64,000 nt of DNA from Sitta carolinensis (GCA_032173965.1 CM063284.1:111450410-111514409); one strand, 5' to 3'. Positions 1-35,617 are shown, numbered from the stretch's first letter. Translations and numbers: made by a program. Notes: generated by a model from the letters alone, not told the origin.

Positions 1-840
1 TCTAGGCCACCTGGCTAAGCAGCTATCACTAAACAGCACATACAAGATTTTTCTCATGTTCATTCAGTATCTCTCCCAAGCCATGGTTTTCTACAGAATA
101 GTAAATAATTTCTTTGTATTTTTGATTTTTATCCACCTTTCACTTTTTGCACCAAAATTAACAGGGGTGAGAATGAAGATTTTTCATAGCTTAGAAGACT
201 TAAGATTCATATCCCTATATGTGGCGGCTTTTACTAAAAAACAGAACTACATACTCATTAAAAGAGATTTTTTTCCAGAATAATACAGTAGTTTTAATAA
301 CAATAACCTCATCCAAAGAAATAAACCAACCATTTATTAAAAGCCCCAAGGACCTGGTTATATGGAAAGAACTGAAAAACGTATTTGGCTGCAATGTTTA
401 AAGTCTAGAGGGTTAAGATACACAGAATTCACCGAAGTTCAGTGTATGTTTTACATCCAATTACTTAGGTCCATATGAAAATCTGAGAGCTTTCCTTTTT
501 TAAATTTATGCACCACCATGATATAAAATAATTTTAGACTAGAACAAGGAAAACAGACTTATCATTAGAGGAGCTATGATCACTGATGAAGCTACCTGCT
601 TGCAGTGTATTCAAAATACCACCATGCTAAATTAAGACCACAGAAAAGTTTAGGACAGCACCCACTTCAGCAAGCTCTTGAACACAAGTTACCCTCTCAT
701 TTGAGTCTTCCCCTTCTGTCCTGAGCTCAATGATTCACAATAAGCGAACTCTGGAAGAGCAGTATCAGAAGAAAACAACAGGTTAAATTTACATATTAAA
801 ACTTACAGATGCAGTGTGGGATTAGTGTAGTCGTAGGTGT
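1..840. other. Left-edge intergenic DNA, nothing recognised
   Basis: This is AT-rich sequence with only short chance reading frames. I looked for the 3' end of MCM4, the gene expected upstream of UBE2V2 from human synteny, and saw no coding exon resembling it. No repeat family was recognised. Confidence 0.5.
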
Positions 841-1500
841 TCAGAACAACTGAAGGAGGGATGGAGCCTGAGTCATGGCAGAGCAACACAGGAATGGGAA
901 GCCCAGGAATAGGAACCCCAGGAGAACCCACAAAACTACCCACTCAGCTGAGGAATCACACTGCCCATTACACCTCCAGACTCCAAAAGCAGATTTTGTG
1001 AGATCCACTAAAAGAACCACCACGCCCGGAAAGCTCCTGGGTAAAAGGCTGTGCACAAACCTCCTTTGTCTTTCGATGGCCTCAGCCCAGACTCGATCCA
1101 GGCGACAGCACAGCAGACACATCTCCCCTGCCCGCATGTTCCCACCTTCCCTGCCTCTCAACACTGAGCCTCTGCTCCGCCCTTCCCAGGCACTAAACAT
1201 GCCCTGCCCTGTGCTAGAACCTTCCACCCACCCCAACGGCAACTCCCTCCTCCAGGGCAGCTGCTGCCCTCCTTTTATTCCTTTATAGAGGAAGCGGTGA
1301 ACAGGCGGTGCTGGGAGGTTTGTCATCCTTTAAACAAGGAAACGCAGTGGCGGTGTCTCCTCCTGATGCAGGAGGTAGCTGTTGGGATGGCTGGTAAGTG
1401 TTCTAAAGAAAAGCCACCAGCCCGCCTGCTGCTCAGCTCTTCTGTCCCCCTGAAGCTGCCTTCTGTAGCATCAGTAGGAAAAGGTAATGCTAGAAAGAGC
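841..1500. other. GC-rich unassigned block with long overlapping frames on both strands
   Basis: Composition changes sharply from the AT-rich flanks to about half G+C. A 161-codon ATG frame (1326 to 841, minus) and a 137-codon ATG frame (875 to 1288, plus) overlap almost entirely. Neither translation resembles a protein family I know. Both are rich in Ser, Pro, Arg and Leu with no domain pattern, which is what GC-rich non-coding DNA gives. A CTATAAAG motif lies on the minus strand at 1288-1281, but it sits inside the minus frame rather than ahead of it. It could be an old repeat, a lncRNA exon or a regulatory element. Confidence 0.3.
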
Positions 1501-4020
1501 AGATTTTTGTCCTAGTTTTCCCAATGCAATAGCTGTAAGTAGCAGGAATGTCAGTTGAGTGTGCACGCCTTTAAATGGACCTAAGTATTTTTTTTCGTAA
1601 CATAAACTCATAATTAAGTTTATGCTCATGCATTTTCCTAGGCATTGCTTTGAGGGTGGAGGTCGAAAAACAATTAAAAAAAATATCAACATGTGTTTAA
1701 GGATTTCTATTTCTAAAATTTCTATTTTCCAACCACATTCCTGGTAGTTTCTAACAGCTGAGAACACGACTTCTGAATAATTTGGATACACAATCTATCT
1801 TTGTCTGTCACTTTCTGTTTTTTGTTTGTTTTTTTTTTCCTAAGGAGATTATAGAACATAAGAGTTATTTGCACCTGTAAAAGCGATTCCTGTCTTGCAA
1901 ACGATCTGCACCTTTGACACATAACATCAGGTTAACTGCTAGCAAGAAAAGACAGTTTTAGCAGTAAATGGTAAAACCACCTTTGGTTTATCCAGCCAGC
2001 AGGCTTGATGAAACTTTGTAGGCTAAGGTGCTCCAGCTTATACCCTTCTTCCTCAGTTTTTTGGGGTCTCTAAAGTTTTGGCAATAACCCATCTCCTGTG
2101 CATTTATAACCTTGCTGTTTTTGTGTATTGCTAGATATTTTTCCTGAAAAAAAATAAAATAAGGAAAAAAACAGAAATTCATTGATTTCAAGCAAGAGCT
2201 GAGCTATTTTCATGTAGCTCTTGAGTTCTTCTTTTGCTAAATGTTGGTAGTAAAATTACAGCTACTTCAACACTTCTCAGATAAATAAAAGGCTATGAAA
2301 AAATGTTAATGGTGTTAGACAACTTGAAACAAGATTGGTGCAGAATCTTGAGTTGTTTACCAGTCCTTTAGGATCATAGGAGCATTTGAATTGTTAGCAG
2401 CAGCCATCTCTGAACAACTTCCTATGAAGAAACATTTATTTTCTCTGAAGATAAAGACAAAAATAAGGTGTTGGGTTTTTTTTTTTTTTTTGGTTTTTGT
2501 TTGTTTGGTGTTATTTTTTGGTTTTTTTAATCCAAAGACCTGACCAGGAAGTTACTCACAAATGCCTGGTCTAAATATGTTCCTTGTCATCACTACTAAA
2601 TAATGGAAAAATGAGTGTTGGTTAGCTAACTCACTCTAAATTACTAGAGATGATCAAATAAGCAGGTGCTTTTAGGCCCAGGTGGGCATCCAAGGTGGTT
2701 CTTGCAACATAAATAAGATTATGTGAAAAAAAAAGTGCCTTACTTCAGCTGAATTTTGTATTCTAGTTTTTCACCTAGTGTTTCAATAGAAAACCCACTG
2801 AAGTGCCCTGTGCATGTTCTAGCAGCTGCCATAGAAAATTGAATTATATACATGGCAAAGATCTCTCCTTACATCACAAATGTTATATCATTTTCACACT
2901 GTTTTTAATTTTTTAACATTCTACAAATACTGAAAAACTATACACAATCAATCACCCTCTCCTCCCCTTCTAAAATCTTGGATTTAACTCTGACAGGACT
3001 AGCTTTAGTATTTAAAAAACCCAAACAAAAACCCACCAACCAACTAAAAAAAATCAGGTATAGCTTAAACATACAGCTGGCCATAAATCCAGAGCAACTT
3101 TATACCTGATCATTGCTCTCACTTGTACCATTAGTGCTCTTAGAACTGACAGCTATATTTTTTTCCTGAATACCATTATTCTTTCTTTCCCTTCCAATTT
3201 TCTTGTGGTTGGCACTGTCAAAAAATTGTAGCGAATCAATGCTGGAGCTTGTCAAGCGTGAAGTGAGTACTGTCACATAAAGACAGTGGCTTAGTTTTAG
3301 TTATTCCTCGTCTGTCTTGCCTCCTGCCAAAGAATCCAGCTCCAGGAACAACTGGTTGTGCATGTACAGTATCTCCAAGGCATTCATCACAAGTCAGGGC
3401 TAAGGTCCATAAAATGATTCAGCATCACCAGAAGCCAGTGAATGATGTAAAAACAAGCCAGGCCGGTTAGAAACCAGTCAGGTGGTGATCATACCTCTGC
3501 TCACGCTCTGATTTGATTTCTTCTTCGCCTCACTTAAATTTGATGGATAACTTCTCCCATTCTGCTGTGGAGTGAAAAATGTGGCCTGGCTTAGCAAGGA
3601 GCCAATGTCTGGTTTAGTGCCGACATAATGCAGGAACAATCTCCTCTGTAAATGAAGATGTTCAGCAACAGTCAGAAAGTCACTGGGCGGCAGATTATGG
3701 GCTACATAATTTGTATGTGCAAGAGCAGAGAAAGCTTATGGAGAAGAGTGGAAGTGAACGCTGTTCCTGACAAATCAGGTGGAGTTTGTAAACTCTTCTC
3801 CCCCTACAGAGAACCGTAGCCAAACCCAGCTCTCTTACTTGGTATATCACTTCATGTGTTAAAGAGATGCTGGAGAGGCCTGTGTTGTTAAAATAAGTAG
3901 AGGAAAGATGTAAAGTGGAGCTCAGACACTTTGGTTTAGTTCAGCTCAAAAACCCTGGGTTGATCAAGTTATGTGTATGTGAAAGTTGTTACAGGTGTGT
4001 TCACATTATTTTTGTATCGG
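1501..4020. other. Intergenic DNA with T/G low-complexity tract
   Basis: No gene was recognised. A T-rich tract interrupted by G lies at about 2468-2528. The stretch from about 3480 to 3830 is repeat-free and of balanced composition, but I cannot assign it a function. Confidence 0.4.
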
Positions 4021-4021
4021 C

Positions 4022-4598
4022 AATAGTGTGGCCAGCAGGACCAGGGCAGTGATTATCACGCTGTACTCAGCACTGGTGAGGTATCACCTTGTGTGCCATG
4101 TTCAGTTCTGGGTCCCTCACTTCAAGGACATTGAGGTGCTGGGGTATGTCCAGAGAGGACAACAGAGCTCGTGAAGGGTCTGGAGCACACATCCTATTGA
4201 GAGCAGCTGAGGGAGCTGCAGTTGCTTATCATGAAGGAAAAGAGGCTCAGGGGAGACCTTATCCATCTCCACAATCCCCTGAAAGGAGGCTGTAGCCAGA
4301 TGAGGGTTGGCCTCTTCTCCCATGCATCTAGGGATAGGACAAGAGGACATAAGATACACAAGATATACTAGAGGAGGTTTAGTTTGGACATCATAAAGAA
4401 TTTCTAAACAGAAGGGGTGATTAGACATTGGAATGGACTGCCCCGGGAGGTAGTGGAGTCACTGTCCTTGGGGGTGTTTAAGGAAAGACTGGATGTGGCA
4501 TTTCACGCCATGGTCTAGTGAATACGGTGGTGGTGTTAAGGCAGAAGTTAAACTCGATGATCTCCGAGGTCTTTTCCAACCTAATTGATCCGGTGATC
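4022..4598 (+). mobile_element. CR1 LINE fragment (ORF2 C-terminus plus 3' UTR), sense on + strand
   Basis: Frame 3986-4174 ends in a peptide resembling the CR1 ORF2 C-terminus: [20 protein letters not shown] followed by a VQR-like stretch. It matches the usual CR1 pattern of HLEYCVQFW followed by KKDIE and VQRRA. The DNA then follows the CR1 3' UTR in order: the 'aggctcaggggagacctta' segment near 4244, 'tggaatggactgcccc' near 4429, 'gaggtagtggagtcactgt' near 4447, and 'ggtcttttccaacct' near 4568. The terminal octamers are degraded. It is a 5'-truncated copy, the usual state for CR1, and is not coding now. Its 3' end touches the CpG-rich block that follows. Confidence 0.9.
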
Positions 4599-4599
4599 C

Positions 4600-5040
4600 T
4601 GGGAAGCAGAAGTGAGGAGGCTGGGGGAAGGAGGGGATGGAAGGGTGCGGAGCCGGTGGCAGGGGATTTCGGAATGCCAAGGGAACGGGTTTGTGGGAGG
4701 ACCGAGGCGATTCCCGAGGAAGCCGGGAAGCCAACGCGAGCAGCCGAGGCGCAGGGGCGGGCTCGTCAGGGAGCGCTGCTGCGGGGGCCACGACGGGAGC
4801 TCCGGGCCGAGCGCGGGGCGGCCCCCGCGGCCGGGGCACCGCTGCTGCGGGGCGGCCCCGGGGGCTCTGGGTGCTGTGCGGGGGAGCCGAGCTCCGGGGG
4901 CTCTGGGTGCAGTTCTGGGGTGTGTGTGGGTAAGCCCCAGGGGCTGTGGGTGCAGTTTGGCGGGGGCCGTACATCATCATGTCCCTGCCTGCGATAGAAG
5001 CTTTTTGCTGCGTGTCAGGTCACGTGAGCACCGGTGCGTT
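4600..5040. promoter_or_regulatory. Orphan CpG island with G-rich tandem repeats
   Basis: Dense CpG and G+C begin immediately after the CR1 3' end and stop near 5040. The 3' half contains a degenerate tandem unit around 'gggctctgggtgc' at about 4860, 4898 and 4937, with many G-runs on the + strand. A CACGTG E-box lies near 5023. CpG islands in birds usually mark promoters, and no coding gene here explains this one, since the UBE2V2 island is 6 kb further on. It could drive a non-coding transcript or be a GC-rich minisatellite. All long frames inside it look like composition artefacts. Confidence 0.5.
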
Positions 5041-5189
5041 CATTTTTCAAGAAGTCAGTGTTTTACGGCTGTTAAAAGTAATGTGTTAATTATAGGGAGT
5101 GCACTTGGTGATGTACTAAATAAGAAAAATACAGATCTGCTTTATTTTCACCTGACTCTCTCAGAGAAGCCAAACACCTTTCAAAGAAA

Positions 5190-5276
5190 TATATGTGTGC
5201 ATATATACATATTTATATGACAGGATGTGTGTGTCCATATATATATATATATATGCATACACACATATGTGTGACT
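5190..5276. repeat. TA/CA/TG microsatellite
   Basis: Alternating purine-pyrimidine DNA with interrupted TA, GT and CA dinucleotides, including an uninterrupted (TA)n core at about 5237-5254. It is a simple repeat. Confidence 0.85.
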
Positions 5277-5424
5277 ATAAAACTCTTTCATTCAACCATA
5301 TAACTTTTTTCCTTCAGTAAACGTTTCCTGAACGAGTCTTTACATGTGCATGCTGTGAAAATTGGAAAGAACACGGGTTTCCTTGTTGAATTTGGAACAG
5401 TTGTTCAACAAAGGTAGGGCTTTC

Positions 5425-5446
5425 TTTTTTTTTTTTTTTTTTTTTT
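5425..5446. repeat. Poly(T) tract, 22 nt
   Basis: Uninterrupted run of 22 T. There is no recognisable retrotransposed body beside it on either side. Confidence 0.9.
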
Positions 5447-5745
5447 CTTCCTAAAACACACACATTTGGTTTCTTTTTAAGTAACTTGATCTTTTGGAGA
5501 GCTTCTTGTATGAAATCAGCTAAATTACAAAGGCTCGTGTTATAAAAGGATGAATAAGCTTATTCTGGTAGTCTACATGCTGGAACACTTGTCCCACGAT
5601 TGCAGCTGTGGGCTGCAGTCAGTTGTTGGTGAGTGGAAAGAATGACTCAGCAAGAAACAACGAATTTAGAGGCAAATGTAGCTATGTTGTTTTTTGTGTG
5701 TTTAGAGTGTGTATGTCCGAGTTTTAAAGTGTTTTTTTTTAAGGT

Positions 5746-5818
5746 GGGGAATTAGCTCAAATGGTAGAGCGCTCGCTTAGCATGCGAGAGGTAGCGGGAT
5801 CGATGCCCGCATTCTCCA
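5746..5818 (+). tRNA. tRNA-Ala, anticodon AGC
   Basis: A 73-nt sequence that folds into a full cloverleaf. The acceptor stem GGGGAAT pairs with ATTCTCC (one G-T wobble), followed by discriminator base A. The D stem is GCTC/GAGC. The anticodon stem CTCGC/GCGAG encloses loop TTAGCAT with anticodon AGC at 5779-5781. The variable loop is AGGTA, and the T stem GCGGG/CCCGC carries loop ATCGATG. Position 54 is A rather than T, which as I recall is a feature of this metazoan tRNA-Ala subgroup. A and B boxes for RNA polymerase III are present and there is no intron. CCA is not encoded, as expected for a eukaryotic gene. All stems are intact, so it is probably functional. Confidence 0.97.
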
Positions 5819-5821
5819 GTG

Positions 5822-5826
5822 TTTTT
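5822..5826 (+). terminator. RNA polymerase III T5 terminator of tRNA-Ala
   Basis: Run of five T starting four bases after the last tRNA base, the normal Pol III stop. Confidence 0.85.
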
Positions 5827-5829
5827 CAG

Positions 5830-7260
5830 TGTTGATGTCATTATAAACTAGTGCTGCCACCACGGCAGCATTTAAAATTATTTCCCTATTTATACTTAAT
5901 TTTTCCTGTATAATGGGGTACAGAAACCTGAAAGAACTGTACATTTTAAAACCCCCAGCATATTTATTTAAATATTTCACATTTTATTTTAAAAATCAGA
6001 TGTTTGTTCTTTTGCATAGAAGAAGTAAAAAATATAATCTTTTCATGAAATAATCCAATTTGCTGACATCTTAATGCAATAAAAAATGATGTAAATTATT
6101 GAGAAAAGGAAATGAGGAATTTTTTGATTGGAAATTAAGTATTTGGTTAGTGATTTCATTCATTAGTTAACTTTACATTTGATATTACAGTTTAGTGTGT
6201 AGTGAACAAAATTTTGAATTCATGCTTTGAGTAAGACTCATTGTTTCTGCTCTGTTTTGGTTGTACAGGCTGTTTATTATAAAGAATGGGCTAGAACATT
6301 CTATAGTTCTTTTGCACCTAGTAGCAAGATTGTGCCTTTTGCTTGTGAATTTTCACATCTCTGAAATACCATGGAAATTTTCTCTCTAAATCTATGTTTG
6401 CACATTTTAGGGCTTCATGAGGGTTTTTTTTCAGTTTAGTAATTTGGGGGTTTTTGGATTTTTGTTTGTTTGTTTTTATTATTTTTTAATTCTGATTTTG
6501 TTTTCTTACTTTCTCATTCAGATTTTTAATTGCTTGTACTTCCAGTTTGCGATAGCATGAGGAAATGAGCAAAATGTGCTTCTTACATGTACAGTATATT
6601 AGTGCAATTAAGATCTTGGGAGTGCACATATTAAACAGAAATGAGAAACAGAAGTTAATTATTAGGCTGCATGTTAAGGGAGGAGGAGATACCCTGCTGC
6701 ATAGATGTACAAGTAGCACCTGTGAAGGAAGGGAGATCTTCCTGTGGCCATGACAAAAAAGGAATTAACTTATAGATGGAATTGGATAGAAATTGCATTT
6801 GCTTATTTCTCTTGTATTCTCCAAATACTGGAGAGAAAAGAATTGTGAGTGTAAGGCTGCTTGATGTCTCTTAAAATGAAGTCAAATGGAGAGAAAAGTA
6901 TTATGGTCTTGTCACAAATCCCTTTTGGACTCAGGTAATAATTTAAATGTCTTTTTGCTTGGAATGAGCCTCTTCAGTAGTCTTCCATGTGATTATTATT
7001 GCTTCTGTGTTTTCTGTGTTTCTGTTACTGCGTAATACCTGGCACTTTGTGTGCTTTTAAAGGGAATGAGTTATATAGCTCTTCTTGGCTGATCAAATGC
7101 AAGCTGTGCACTGATGGAATGAGGGAATTTGGTGGGACTCTGTTCAGGTGCAGTCTGCATTTACTCAAAAAGCTGAAAGCTCTCAGGACTAATGACTTTT
7201 CATTACAATTATGCCCAGCTTCCTACATTGGGACACTTCTACCTATTAGGGCTTGTAAAC
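5830..7260. other. AT-rich intergenic DNA, nothing recognised
   Basis: Only short chance frames. No repeat family or conserved coding pattern was seen. A T-rich stretch with G interruptions lies near 6423-6487. Confidence 0.4.
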
Positions 7261-7262
7261 GC

Positions 7263-7298
7263 GGGAAAGCTTACTTCTAATTCTTTTGGTGTAAATAT
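7263..7298 (+). repeat. 36-bp short repeat, copy A
   Basis: This starts 'gggaaagcttacttctaatt' and matches 9411-9446 at 35 of 36 bases, with no similarity in the flanks. It lies 60 bp upstream of the exon-like segment. No repeat family was recognised. Confidence 0.8.
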
Positions 7299-7357
7299 GA
7301 ATAGATGTAAGAGGGTTTTGCTTATCACATGTGGTGTTTTATGTTCTTATTTTTTAG

Positions 7358-7451
7358 GTAAACTATCCTGTGAAGAATTTACAGAATTGAGAGACACAAG
7401 GATCCTGGCTCTGAAAAGAACTACTACCTGTGGAAGTATACTACTTAATGG
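7358..7451 (+). other. Exon-like segment with acceptor and donor signals, unassigned
   Basis: A T-rich tract ending in TTTTTTAG precedes 94 nt that end at AATGG followed by the strong donor GTAAGT. One frame is open across the whole segment, as part of an ATG frame from 7192 to 7455. It reads KLSCEEFTELRDTRILALKR and then TTTCGSILLNG. The other two frames are closed. I do not recognise the peptide. The segment is phase 1 in and phase 2 out, so splicing to UBE2V2 exon 2 would not give an in-frame extension and would hit TAA at once. It may be an exon of an unannotated non-coding or small transcript, or coincidence. Confidence 0.3.
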
Positions 7452-8163
7452 GTAAGTTAGTTCCCAGAGCTCCATGTCAAAGGAGTGACTGACTATTCTG
7501 GGTCTGTCTGTGCTTTCTGAGTCAGAAATTGCATAGAGATATTTTGTGTAAAGAACCATGAGGGAATTCAGTTTTATTTGATTTTTATTATTCTTATTAC
7601 TATTACCACTCATACTTTACACTACAGTCCTCTGTAATATCATGCTTAAATCAGTTACATAAGGTAGTTATTCATTCTGAAGAATAATTTGTTGGTACTA
7701 AACTTGTTGGAAAATATTGCTATGTCTTTGTTGTAGTCTGCAAATAGGAAATAATGATTCCTTAGTTGTCTTTTATTAATACCTTGTTCCAAATATTAGT
7801 TAGAAACTCTTTCAGGCTGAAATGGAACCTGGAGACCATCATATGGAAACTTGGAGACAGTGTTGTACAGCACGAGGGCCATGTGTAGAATCTGCACTCA
7901 AAAATCTCGACTTTGTGAAACTCTGCTTTTAAATAAAATTATTTCACAGCATGATTGTAGAACATTTGTTTTCTGGGCTGAGCACACTGATTTTTCTCTT
8001 GATGAGTACTGTGTGATATTTAACAATAAAGTTTATGAAAGTTTTTTTTTTTCTGAAATGGCTACCAGTACCCTATTTTGACCAAGTTGTAAGCAGAAGT
8101 TGTATTTTGAACTCTTTTTGAAGAGAGTGAGAGATGAGTTCACTACAATGTGTAATTACTTAG

Positions 8164-8556
8164 AATCCTAGAACCATAGAATGGTTTGTGTTGGTCAGGA
8201 CCTTAAAGATCATCTTGTTCCAACCCTTCTGCCATGGGCAGGGACACATTCTTCTGAAGGAGGTTGCTCTGAGCACCATCCAACCTAGCTTGGAACACTG
8301 TCACAATTTCTTGGGGCAACCTGTTCCTCTGCCTCACCACTCTCACAGTAAATATCTTATTAATAGCTAACATAAACCTACCCTGTCTCAGTTTAAGACT
8401 GTACCCACCCCTTGTGCTATCGCTGCATGCCCTTGTGAAAAGTCTCTTGCCAGCTTTCTTCTAGGCCCTGTTTAGGTATTGGGAAACTGCTTTTGTTGGG
8501 GCCACCTCTCCTCTAGGCTGGACAACCACAACTCTCTCAGCCTGTTTGACAGGAAA
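8164..8556 (-). mobile_element. CR1 LINE 3' fragment, antisense
   Basis: Read on the + strand it begins 'ccatagaatggtttgtgttgg' style terminal sequence near 8171. It then runs through 'gccatgggcagggacaca' (about 8231), 'ggcaacctgttcctctgcct' (about 8315) and 'actctctcagcctgttt' (about 8531). These are the complement of the CR1 3' UTR, in order. It is about 390 bp and ORF2 is absent. Confidence 0.93.
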
Positions 8557-9002
8557 GGAAGTTACACCTTTAAAATGTGTTCAGCTTTTAGTTGTCAGGT
8601 ATTTTTCCTCTCACATTCAATGTTGAAAGAAAATTTCATTTTTTTCCCCAGTAAACTTTGCCCAATATAAGAAGAGTGAAATAAAATAGTTTTGAGTCAT
8701 TCAGCAGAGGTTTTCTCACCTAGACCAGCGACCTTATGCCTTTTTTCTGTTTCGGCCCATGTTTTATTTCCTGTAGTTGCAATTAGCATTGCAGTAATTT
8801 GTTGCTGCTAAATGTAAGCCTTGACATCTAGTGTGTAGGTCTGGCCACAGATGAACTATGGAGTCTGCTGTGTGCTTTCAGAGACTCACAGAATACAAGT
8901 GAGCTTTGGTTTGGTGAGCCTATGGCTCTATTTCTATCATCTCTCAAGACATGCAGGTGAGCTGTTCATTGTTAGCACAGAATCAACTAAAAAAGAAGCA
9001 TT

Positions 9003-9008
<6 letters not shown>

Positions 9009-9035
<27 letters not shown>
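9009..9035. repeat. Poly(A) tract, 27 nt
   Basis: Uninterrupted A27. The preceding sequence was not recognised as a processed gene copy, and I saw no convincing target-site duplication. Confidence 0.9.
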
Positions 9036-9410
9036 GTGTTTAGGCATGGGTGGCCATTGTGCTTCTTTCTGACCTTGGAGCTGAGCAGTAGGAGCACAGC
9101 CTGGTTACATTATGGATGGACCACAGTGGACAGGGCTCTGGTCACCCTCCTGCACGTGCAGTTAATTCCAAAAAATAGGAGAAGGACAACTCTTTTTTCC
9201 TGTTCAAGGTCACAGTATTTTCTACAGTGATGTTACAATTGGGGAGAACTTTTCAAAATATTCTAACTTTTTTTTTTTTCAGTATTGTTACTACTTCCAT
9301 AAAAATACTGAAATAGGTTACAGAAGAGAATCCCTACAATCAGCTTGTTTTGACAACAGAAAACTCCACAGATCATTGAAATGCAGCTTAAGGAACAGTT
9401 TCAGTGTACT

Positions 9411-9446
9411 GGGAAAGCTTACTTCTAATTCTTTTGGCGTAAATAT
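9411..9446 (+). repeat. 36-bp short repeat, copy B
   Basis: Partner of 7263-7298, with one mismatch (C for T near the 28th base). The sequence beyond either end differs completely. Confidence 0.8.
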
Positions 9447-9644
9447 TGAAACTTCTGCTTATTTCTGTTACAAAAATCTGGTCAAAACTAGTAATTTGCT
9501 AAAAGAAAATAGAAATCAATGGAAGAACTAAAAACTGTTATATATTTATAACTTTTATGTATGCAGAGATAGAAAAACCAGTATTGGGCTAAAATGAACA
9601 AGGGATAAATGCAGGGAGGCAGAGCATTTTATGTGTGAGAGTGG

Positions 9645-9724
9645 GGATGGTGCTGTGCAGGGCCAAGAGTTGGACTCCAAGATCCTTTTGGGTCCCTTCC
9701 AACTCAGCATATTCTGTGATTCAA
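9645..9724 (+). mobile_element. CR1 LINE 3'-terminal fragment, sense
   Basis: About 80 bp matching the last part of the CR1 3' UTR: 'ttggactccaagatcctttt', then 'gggtcccttccaactcagca', then a terminal 'attctgtgatt' octamer remnant. It is extremely 5'-truncated. Confidence 0.85.
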
Positions 9725-10640
9725 GTCCTTGCTGGGGAACAAGTTTCAGGTTAGCTGGAAGAAAAACATCTTGCATTCTTGCTCTTTCTGATCTCTACAA
9801 GAAGTCTGTGAATAAGCTTAACTCTCTCTTTATAAGCTGTAAAGGAAAAATCTGAGTGTTATTTATAAAATTGGATGTCAAGAACAACATGTGGGTGTTG
9901 TCACTGGTTAGTGAGGGGGATGTGTGTGTGACAGTCTTTTTTGTTAGAGACTGCTGCTAGCAGCAGCCCTGTGCTCAGGCACATGTCCTCCTGGGAATCC
10001 CTCATTGCAGTGACTGTGGCACAGGTTTTGGGATGTGTCCCCTTTCAATGTTCGTCTTCAGGTTGCTTTGATGTGCGTTTCCAAACACGTCCACATGGAT
10101 GCCGGCAGGGCCCTTTGGATCGTCCCTGAGCCTGCTGCCCTTACCAGCACTCTGCAAGGGGAGCTGCCTTCTCCCACCTGCCTGCGGGTCCCCAGCATGG
10201 TGCAGGTTGTGGTTCCCAGGTAGGATGTGCAAGGTGCTGCCGCAGCGGCCCCCTTCAGCTGAGCTCGGCATCGGTTCCCAGGCAAGGGCCTGGAACTTGA
10301 GTTTTGTAATTGACTTCTCCAGGTGAAGAAACATTTGGTATCATGGCTAGAGACTTGCAGAATTTTTACACAGTTCTTATGCTACTGAATGTCAAATATT
10401 TCAGCCTTTGAAACTGTCACATCATTCTGAGGAACTAACTCTATAATTAGCACCCCTTGGAGATATTTTTTCTGCCATTTCTGTGGCTTTTAAATTTTTA
10501 TCTGTATTCTTTCCTTTTCTGCCTTTGGCACTTTTTAAATACTTTTTTTTCTCCAAAGACCCTTCTGAATCTAAGTGTCTTGTTTGAAGCCAAGCTGAAA
10601 AACCGAAGAAATTAAGTGAAGCTTCGCTGTGTACCGCCTT
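9725..10640. other. Unassigned sequence before the UBE2V2 promoter
   Basis: The stretch 9945-10325 is GC-richer and has overlapping frames on both strands, none resembling a known protein. It is probably a non-coding flank of the CpG island or an old repeat. The remainder is AT-rich. Confidence 0.35.
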
Positions 10641-10950
10641 CCCTGTTACTGGAGGTTGGGTTGCGGGCTGAGCGGGGGTGGCAGGGCAGGGATGCAGCCA
10701 AGGGAATTTGTTTCCCAGGTGTAACAGCCCACAGGGGAACGGACGCAGCAGGTGCCGGGAGAGAGCCGCGTACGGACAGGGGCCGGCGAGAAGCACACGT
10801 GGAGGGGAGGGCACGCCCGGGGAGCTGCCGCGGGAGCGGAGCCAGGCCGGCTCCCGGGCCGGGGGCGCGCCTCGCGTGCCGGCCCGCCCCCTGCCCCGCC
10901 CCGCCGCGCGCGCTCCCGCGCTCCAGGGATGCGCCTCGTCCTTCCTGGCG

Positions 10951-10984
10951 GGAAGTGACGGAGCCGCTCCAAGGGGAAGTGACG
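10951..10984 (+). promoter_or_regulatory. Paired GGAAGTGACG elements (ETS + CRE-like)
   Basis: The 10-mer GGAAGTGACG occurs at 10951-10960 and again at 10975-10984, 24 bp apart start to start. Each contains an ETS core (GGAAGT) fused to a CRE/ATF half-site (TGACG). Such composite sites are known in CpG-island housekeeping promoters (GABP/ELK with ATF/CREB). They lie 47-80 bp upstream of the start codon. Confidence 0.6.
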
Positions 10985-11030
10985 CGCGTGGCGTGCGGGC
11001 CCGGACCGGTGTGGGGGGGGCTCGGACAAG

Positions 11031-35617
<24,587 letters not shown>

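Noticed and set aside
1..4000. 3' end of MCM4, expected upstream from human synteny
   Set aside because: No coding sequence resembling the MCM4 C-terminus was seen; the gene must end before this window, if synteny holds.
4459..5220. Frames of 98 to 202 codons in the 4.6-5.0 kb GC-rich block
   Set aside because: Same reason: GC-rich DNA, multiple overlapping frames. One of them begins inside the CR1 3' UTR.
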